Below, in pieces: positions 6,147 through 9,471 of a stretch of 9,471 bases of DNA. Every line of letters begins with the position of its first letter. The first letter of the stretch is position 1. The stretch is from JBBPYR01 sp038199755 (GTDB lineage Bacteria > Chloroflexota > Ktedonobacteria > Ktedonobacterales > Ktedonobacteraceae), in contig JBBPYR010000302.1 in NCBI GenBank assembly GCA_038199755.1, positions 1 to 9,471 of the forward strand. Direction: 5' to 3'. The notes under the pieces were generated by a model. That model searched no databases. It was not told the origin of the DNA and worked only from the letters and a program-made list of their open reading frames with translations. The position numbers and the translations under genes were made by a program.

Positions 6147-6677
6147 CTAAAAAAGCACCCCGACATCGGCAAAGTTTTCGTCCAATGGTTGGCTGGAAAG
6201 CGGTTCCTCACAGACATCGACGATGGAGTCTCCGATGCGAATAATCCCCTCGTGTACAATTTGCGCCCGGAGGCCACCGCGATTAATTAAACCGGACAAG
6301 ACGTTGTGGTGGGTGAGTTGTGCGATATGCAGGCACGGTTGGCAGAGCCGGATACCTCGCAGCCTCACCTCCCCCACCTGAAACAGATGCCCCACTAGGT
6401 GATTGAGTGGAACACCGCGCGTCACGACATTACGACGAGCGTCCCTTGGTTCGAGATGGAGGTCTGGATATTCCTCATTGAGAGCCGCAATCGTTTCGTC
6501 CTCAATCAGCGTTAATTCATGACTTGGACTGTGATGCGGTGAAAAATGCCCCGTCCCAAGAAAATAGCGGTCTCCCTCGATGCCCTGTCCGGGAACGGCA
6601 TGCGCCTCATTGATGGAAACCATTGGTTTGCCCTCAGCAGAGGTGATATATAGTGAAACAACTGAGCCTTTCCACAT
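6147..6677 (-). CDS. MOSC-domain protein, copy 2
   Basis: This 176-residue single MOSC domain shows GIEGDRYF, HELTLIEDETI, ARRNVVTRGVPLNHLVG and a CxxC motif, LCQPCLH (Cys112 and Cys115 counted from the ATG), then INRGGLRAQIVHEG and IRIGD. The MOSC family includes molybdenum cofactor sulfurase tails and YiiM/YuaD-like proteins that bind or modify the cofactor or transfer sulfur. It aligns end to end with copy 1 except for an extra tail of about 20 residues after the final barrel strand. The ATG at 6677 is preferred because the domain begins almost at once; an in-frame TTG at 6710 would add 11 basic residues and has no better ribosome site. It is first in the cluster MOSC-MOSC-CoxG-AKR. Confidence 0.87.
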   Translation of the reverse strand: MWKGSVVSLYITSAEGKPMVSINEAHAVPGQGIEGDRYFLGTGHFSPHHSPSHELTLIEDETIAALNEEYPDLHLEPRDARRNVVTRGVPLNHLVGHLFQVGEVRLRGIRLCQPCLHIAQLTHHNVLSGLINRGGLRAQIVHEGIIRIGDSIVDVCEEPLSSQPLDENFADVGVLF

Positions 6678-7003
6678 ACTGTTTCGTCTTCTTTCATATA
6701 CTTGCTTCAAACAGGGAACCGAGAGGAATCAAACGTTTTGTCCTAACATGCATGATGGTACCATTGCCACGTGTAGGAGAAGAAACGGTGAAGGTTGAGA
6801 ACAGGTAATACTTTGGGGAATAGAGTAGAGGGAACATTACCGCTGCGACCTATTTCATCGCCTCAGGCGTATAACCAGTAAGCTACCTAGAGGAGAGGCA
6901 CGTCTATTGATGGTAGAAAGGAAGAGAAGATGTGAACAGGGTTCTGACGTAGAGAACAGAGTACTCTCAACCACCGTATTCAAGAAGAGAGAAACGAGAA
7001 CTA
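6678..7003. other. Divergent intergenic region between the MOSC cluster and methyltransferase 2
   Basis: No gene is supported here. The part next to the MOSC genes holds four short perfect palindromes in 43 bases: AAACGTTT (6731-6738), CATGCATG (6747-6754), ATGGTACCAT (6755-6764) and CACGTG (6768-6773). Nearer the plus-strand methyltransferase are the interrupted repeat GTTCT-7-AGAAC (6941-6957) and AGAGTACTCT (6958-6967). Promoters for both directions must lie here, but I cannot name convincing -35/-10 pairs. Confidence 0.4.
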
Positions 7004-7717
7004 ATGAGCCACTACTACACAGGATGGCGAGCACGCCACTACGACTTGCGCTGGCACACATTTACAGAGCGGACACTGAGAGAGGTGCTCGCAATGATAG
7101 ATCAACATGCACTGGATCAGGTGCAAACTCGCTTTGGTCATTCCCCTCGTGTCCTCGATGTGGCATGTGGGACTGGGGTCCTGCTCAAACGGATCGCCGA
7201 GCGTTTCCCCCAAGCCGAACTGTATGGTGTAGACATGAGCCCAGACATGCTCCTACAAGCACGCCTGACCCTCAAGGATTTTCCACAGGTCCAGTTACAA
7301 CACGTGGCACTGAGTATCGGTGAAACCGCAGGGCTTCCCTATCCACCGAATAGTTTTGACCTGATTACCTGTACCAATGTACTGCATGACATCGCACAGC
7401 CGATAGAGGTTCTCACGGGATTAAGGCGACTGCTGTCTGCAGAGGGTATGCTCATTTTGGAGGATTTCGCACGACGTGAGCCGCCATTTCCCTGGTGGCT
7501 CATCGAGTGGCTTGCACGAAGGATTGAAGGAGGACATGTGCGTGCCTACACACGCTTAGAAGCCGAACAGTTAGCGAAGCAAGCGCAATTGCACGTGGAA
7601 TGTGGGAAGCCCTTCATCGTTGACTGGCTTTGGCATGGCTGGGTGCTATGCTTGTCGGGAGGCAGCGTACCGTCTTCTGCTGAGAGACCAGAGCAGAGCG
7701 ACACTGGAATAATTTGA
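7004..7717 (+). CDS. Class I SAM-dependent methyltransferase 2
   Basis: This 237-residue protein has SAM motif I as VLDVACGTG (50-58), the acidic ribose-binding residue in LYGVDMSPDML (Asp77) and the motif IV region NSFDLITCTNVLHDI (about 117-130), followed by RLLSAEGMLILEDFARRE. The N-terminal YYTGWRARHYD segment resembles the helix that caps SAM in many UbiE-like or Methyltransf_25 enzymes. The acceptor is unknown. The ATG at 7004 has only a weak purine-rich site (GAGAAACGAGAA) upstream, and no alternative ATG precedes the conserved part. The last 15 or so residues (SSAERPEQSDTGII) are polar and probably disordered. It stands alone on the plus strand, divergent from the MOSC cluster and convergent with methyltransferase 3. 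Sequence similarity to the other two methyltransferases is limited to the SAM-binding motifs. Confidence 0.9.
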   Translation: MSHYYTGWRARHYDLRWHTFTERTLREVLAMIDQHALDQVQTRFGHSPRVLDVACGTGVLLKRIAERFPQAELYGVDMSPDMLLQARLTLKDFPQVQLQHVALSIGETAGLPYPPNSFDLITCTNVLHDIAQPIEVLTGLRRLLSAEGMLILEDFARREPPFPWWLIEWLARRIEGGHVRAYTRLEAEQLAKQAQLHVECGKPFIVDWLWHGWVLCLSGGSVPSSAERPEQSDTGII

Positions 7718-7822
7718 AGCGAAACAGACGCAAAGTGGGCGAAGAGAAGCAAGAGGAGATGAAAAGCATGTCTTGATCGTTCAGGCATTGGCTCGGAAAT
7801 ACCTCTTGCGTGGAGGAGTTTG

Positions 7823-8581
7823 TCATGAAGGTGGTACCTCCAGTGAAAATGAATGTTTTTCCTCTGCCAGCTTTTTGGGTAGAAAGTCATTTGTCACCTG
7901 ACAGCATTTAGCGACCGTAGCCACGGTGGTTAGGCCACCAGCGAACTGCTTGAGGCTTGAGCGGTCACAACGATGGAAGGGCCGCTCATCTTCAGACAGC
8001 AGATGGGTGAGCGGACTTCCCTTTGAAGCTGCTTTCACGATGACATAGTTGAGTACCTCGCCAACGTTTCCCTCTGGCAGGCTACAAAAGGCATAGATGA
8101 CGATTCCGTCGGGCTTGATGACACGGATGAATTCTTGCACCACTGCGCGGGGATCATCCATGATCTCTACTGTCCAGGTACACAGCACCACATCAAACGT
8201 ATTGTCTGCAAATGGCACATGAGAGATATCTCCTTGTAGAAAGCGTACACGCGTATCCTGTATTTTCGACTGTGCCACCTCAAGCATGGCATGTGATGCA
8301 TCCAATGCCACGACATATCCTGGCTGACTGTGTTGCAAGAGTGCTAGTGTGCGTTCACCTGTTCCGGCTCCTGCATCCAGTACGGCGGCACCCGGTTGGA
8401 CATAGTGTTCTATAAGGCGATTGACGTGGTGCAGCGCAGGTGCGGCAATATGTTGATCCCATACTTTGGTAAAATCATCGTACACCGTCGCCACTTCATC
8501 ATAAGCTCCCGCCGCTTCTCCGCGGTGTCGGCGTAGTAACTTCATGTAGAGACTCAGTTTGTCTTTTGTGGCTGTGTTCAT
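7823..8581 (-). CDS. Class I SAM-dependent methyltransferase 3
   Basis: This 252-residue protein has SAM motif I VLDAGAGTG (67-75), ribose-binding Asp94 in VALDASHAML, the motif II-like VRFLQGDISHVPFADNTFDVVLCTWTVEI, and the strand-five region VIKPDGIVIYAFCSLPEG. The N-terminal AYDEVATVYDDFTKVWDQH helix and the C-terminal GGLTTVATVAKCCQV segment probably shape the acceptor site. The CC pair at the C-terminal end is noteworthy beside an upstream CCAHH membrane protein, but may be chance. The ATG at 8581 has AAGGA about 9 bases upstream, inside the end of the preceding gene. Only 6 bases separate it from that stop codon, so it is probably translated from the same message. The substrate cannot be deduced; a small molecule, lipid or metal(loid) acceptor are all possible. 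Confidence 0.9.
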   Translation of the reverse strand: MNTATKDKLSLYMKLLRRHRGEAAGAYDEVATVYDDFTKVWDQHIAAPALHHVNRLIEHYVQPGAAVLDAGAGTGERTLALLQHSQPGYVVALDASHAMLEVAQSKIQDTRVRFLQGDISHVPFADNTFDVVLCTWTVEIMDDPRAVVQEFIRVIKPDGIVIYAFCSLPEGNVGEVLNYVIVKAASKGSPLTHLLSEDERPFHRCDRSSLKQFAGGLTTVATVAKCCQVTNDFLPKKLAEEKHSFSLEVPPS

Positions 8582-8587
8582 AAACTG

Positions 8588-9088
8588 CTATCCTTTTTGC
8601 TTTTCAACCACTCGTAGAGCTTGCTCCTGCCCATGAATTTTCCAGAGCAAATAGGCAATACCAAACAGGTTCATGATAATGCCTAACCAGAGCAATGGCG
8701 TTTTATACACATTGAGGAATATCGCGGCACTCGACAAGCCAAGAACCGCAAAAACGTCTGTCAGGTGGTGTGCGCAACATGCCAACATTGCGACCGTGCT
8801 CGTTCCCGTACTTGCCGCGACACTTCCAGCGTTCGCACGCATATGCATTCCCCGCAGGTAGGTATAGAGACCTACCTGCACCCCAAATCCGACCATGATC
8901 GCTAGCACAAACCAGCTATCCGTAGCAAATTGTTCAACGGCATGCCCCCAGCCTTGTGCAAGGGTAATCGTTCCCAGGTAGAAAACCAGCAACGCACATG
9001 CCGCGAGGAGACCAAACACGAGCGGTCGCAGCCATACATTCGCTGTTTTGGGTTTGAGTTCAGTTGACTCAGTAGTTACATGTTCCAT
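8588..9088 (-). CDS. Four-helix membrane protein with CCAHH motif
   Basis: This 166-residue protein has about four transmembrane segments: 21-43, 58-78, 97-120 and 123-149. The third contains Cys104-Cys105-Ala-His107-His108 (MLACCAHHLTDV), and the loop before it has Met-His-Met (81-83). Thiol and imidazole side chains in a membrane helix suggest a metal or heme ligand set, comparable in style to MerC/MerT-like transport proteins, but that comparison is inference. I recall similar CCAHH proteins as uncharacterised membrane proteins. The ATG at 9088 lies inside the end of the upstream secreted-protein gene (13-base overlap, different frame) with GAGAGG 8 bases upstream. The gene is followed after 6 bases by methyltransferase 3. 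A 10-bp perfect inverted repeat lies within the gene at 8854-8879. Confidence 0.82.
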   Translation of the reverse strand: MEHVTTESTELKPKTANVWLRPLVFGLLAACALLVFYLGTITLAQGWGHAVEQFATDSWFVLAIMVGFGVQVGLYTYLRGMHMRANAGSVAASTGTSTVAMLACCAHHLTDVFAVLGLSSAAIFLNVYKTPLLWLGIIMNLFGIAYLLWKIHGQEQALRVVEKQKG

Positions 9089-9471
9089 TGAAAGGTCCTC
9101 TCTGGAACGCCAGCCACGTTATGAACGATGAGTGTGAGCTTGTGCGTATTCGGCCCAATCACGGGTGTGCCATCAGCAAACGTGGCGGGAAAGGTCAAGG
9201 TACCATTGCGGTGATGGCCTCCCATTGGGGCATTCCAGCCCGTCGCTTGTAGCTCTTGCCCCTGGTCGCTACGCAGTACCGCTAACTGGTGCATATTGTA
9301 GCCATCAAGATCAACCATGTGGGTATCCATTTCCAGCGTGAATACAGGTCCAACATTTTTCCCTTGCCAGGTCACTTTTACGGTGACTTGACCGCCATCA
9401 TTGGTCTGCATGTTCGTGCCAACCTGAGTGGTCGCAGTGTTTGTTGTGCCCGCTGTTCGCGTCGCATTCCA
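9076..9471 (-). CDS. Secreted or lipoprotein-like GGHHR protein, C-terminal part
   Basis: The reading frame is open to the right edge, so the N-terminus is outside the window; 131 residues are visible. The first 20 (WNATRTAGTTNTATTQVGTN) are Thr/Ala/Asn-rich, like the linker after a lipoprotein signal. A beta-rich domain follows, with VTVKVTWQGKN, LEMDTHMVDLDGYNMHQLAVLRSDQG, the strongly marked WNAPMGGHHRNGTLTFP and a closing VAGVPERTFQWNM. His and Met residues in DTHMVDLDGYNMH and GGHHR suggest an extracytoplasmic metal-binding domain, possibly for copper; this is inference. I recall similar uncharacterised proteins in Chloroflexota. It overlaps the CCAHH membrane protein gene by 13 bases, implying coexpression and probably a joint role at the membrane. 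The ATG at 9411 is internal, not the start. Confidence 0.8.
   Translation of the reverse strand, partial: WNATRTAGTTNTATTQVGTNMQTNDGGQVTVKVTWQGKNVGPVFTLEMDTHMVDLDGYNMHQLAVLRSDQGQELQATGWNAPMGGHHRNGTLTFPATFADGTPVIGPNTHKLTLIVHNVAGVPERTFQWNM

Noticed and set aside
6907..7323. 138-codon plus-strand frame overlapping the start of methyltransferase 2
   Set aside because: It is out of frame with a well-supported methyltransferase and its peptide is Arg/Pro/Thr-rich without motifs.
7718..7822. Terminator between convergent methyltransferases 2 and 3
   Set aside because: I looked for a GC-rich stem with a T-run on either strand and saw none.

Overview
The window looks like a chromosomal accessory segment from a filamentous, spore-forming Chloroflexota bacterium of the Ktedonobacteria type. 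This is inferred from three things: a sulfite-exporter protein fused to a DUF1634 domain, a decayed type IIG restriction enzyme of the kind common in those genomes, and a GGHHR secreted protein next to a CCAHH membrane protein. Base composition is moderate, intergenic gaps are loose, and many starts have AGGAG-like ribosome sites. No rRNA, tRNA, CRISPR array or complete insertion sequence is visible.

Left part (1-2400): the N-terminal end of a coiled-coil protein leaves the window at base 1 on the minus strand. Next, also on the minus strand, is a DUF1634-TauE/SafE membrane exporter. On the plus strand lies the rotten N-terminal remnant of an Eco57I/MmeI-like restriction-modification enzyme, with two frameshifts, a nonsense codon and a missing C-terminal majority.

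Centre-left (2427-4012): a TetR-family repressor gene (minus) and a class I SAM-dependent methyltransferase gene (plus) diverge. Their shared intergenic region carries two related inverted repeats with TGTCTCA/TGAGACA arms. One overlaps the -10 region of the predicted tetR promoter and the other abuts the tetR ribosome site. This is a compact, probably autoregulated switch. The methyltransferase stop codon lies at the edge of a perfect 31-bp stem with an 8-base loop.

Centre (4159-6677): a four-gene minus-strand operon-like cluster runs, in transcription order, MOSC protein 2, MOSC protein 1, a CoxG-type SRPBCC protein and an aldo/keto reductase. The two MOSC genes are tandem paralogues. The last two genes are translationally coupled through TGATG. 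MOSC and CoxG families are both linked to molybdenum enzymes, but no molybdoenzyme is present here.

Right part (7004-9471): a second methyltransferase gene (plus) converges on a minus-strand trio: a secreted GGHHR-motif protein (cut by the window edge), a four-helix CCAHH membrane protein and a third methyltransferase. The tight spacing (13-base overlap, then a 6-base gap) suggests one transcript. The first two look like a cell-surface metal-binding pair, which is inference. No single recognised defence or biosynthetic system is complete in the window. The most promising lesser-known modules are the MOSC/MOSC/CoxG/AKR cluster, the GGHHR-CCAHH pair and the 31-bp hairpin.
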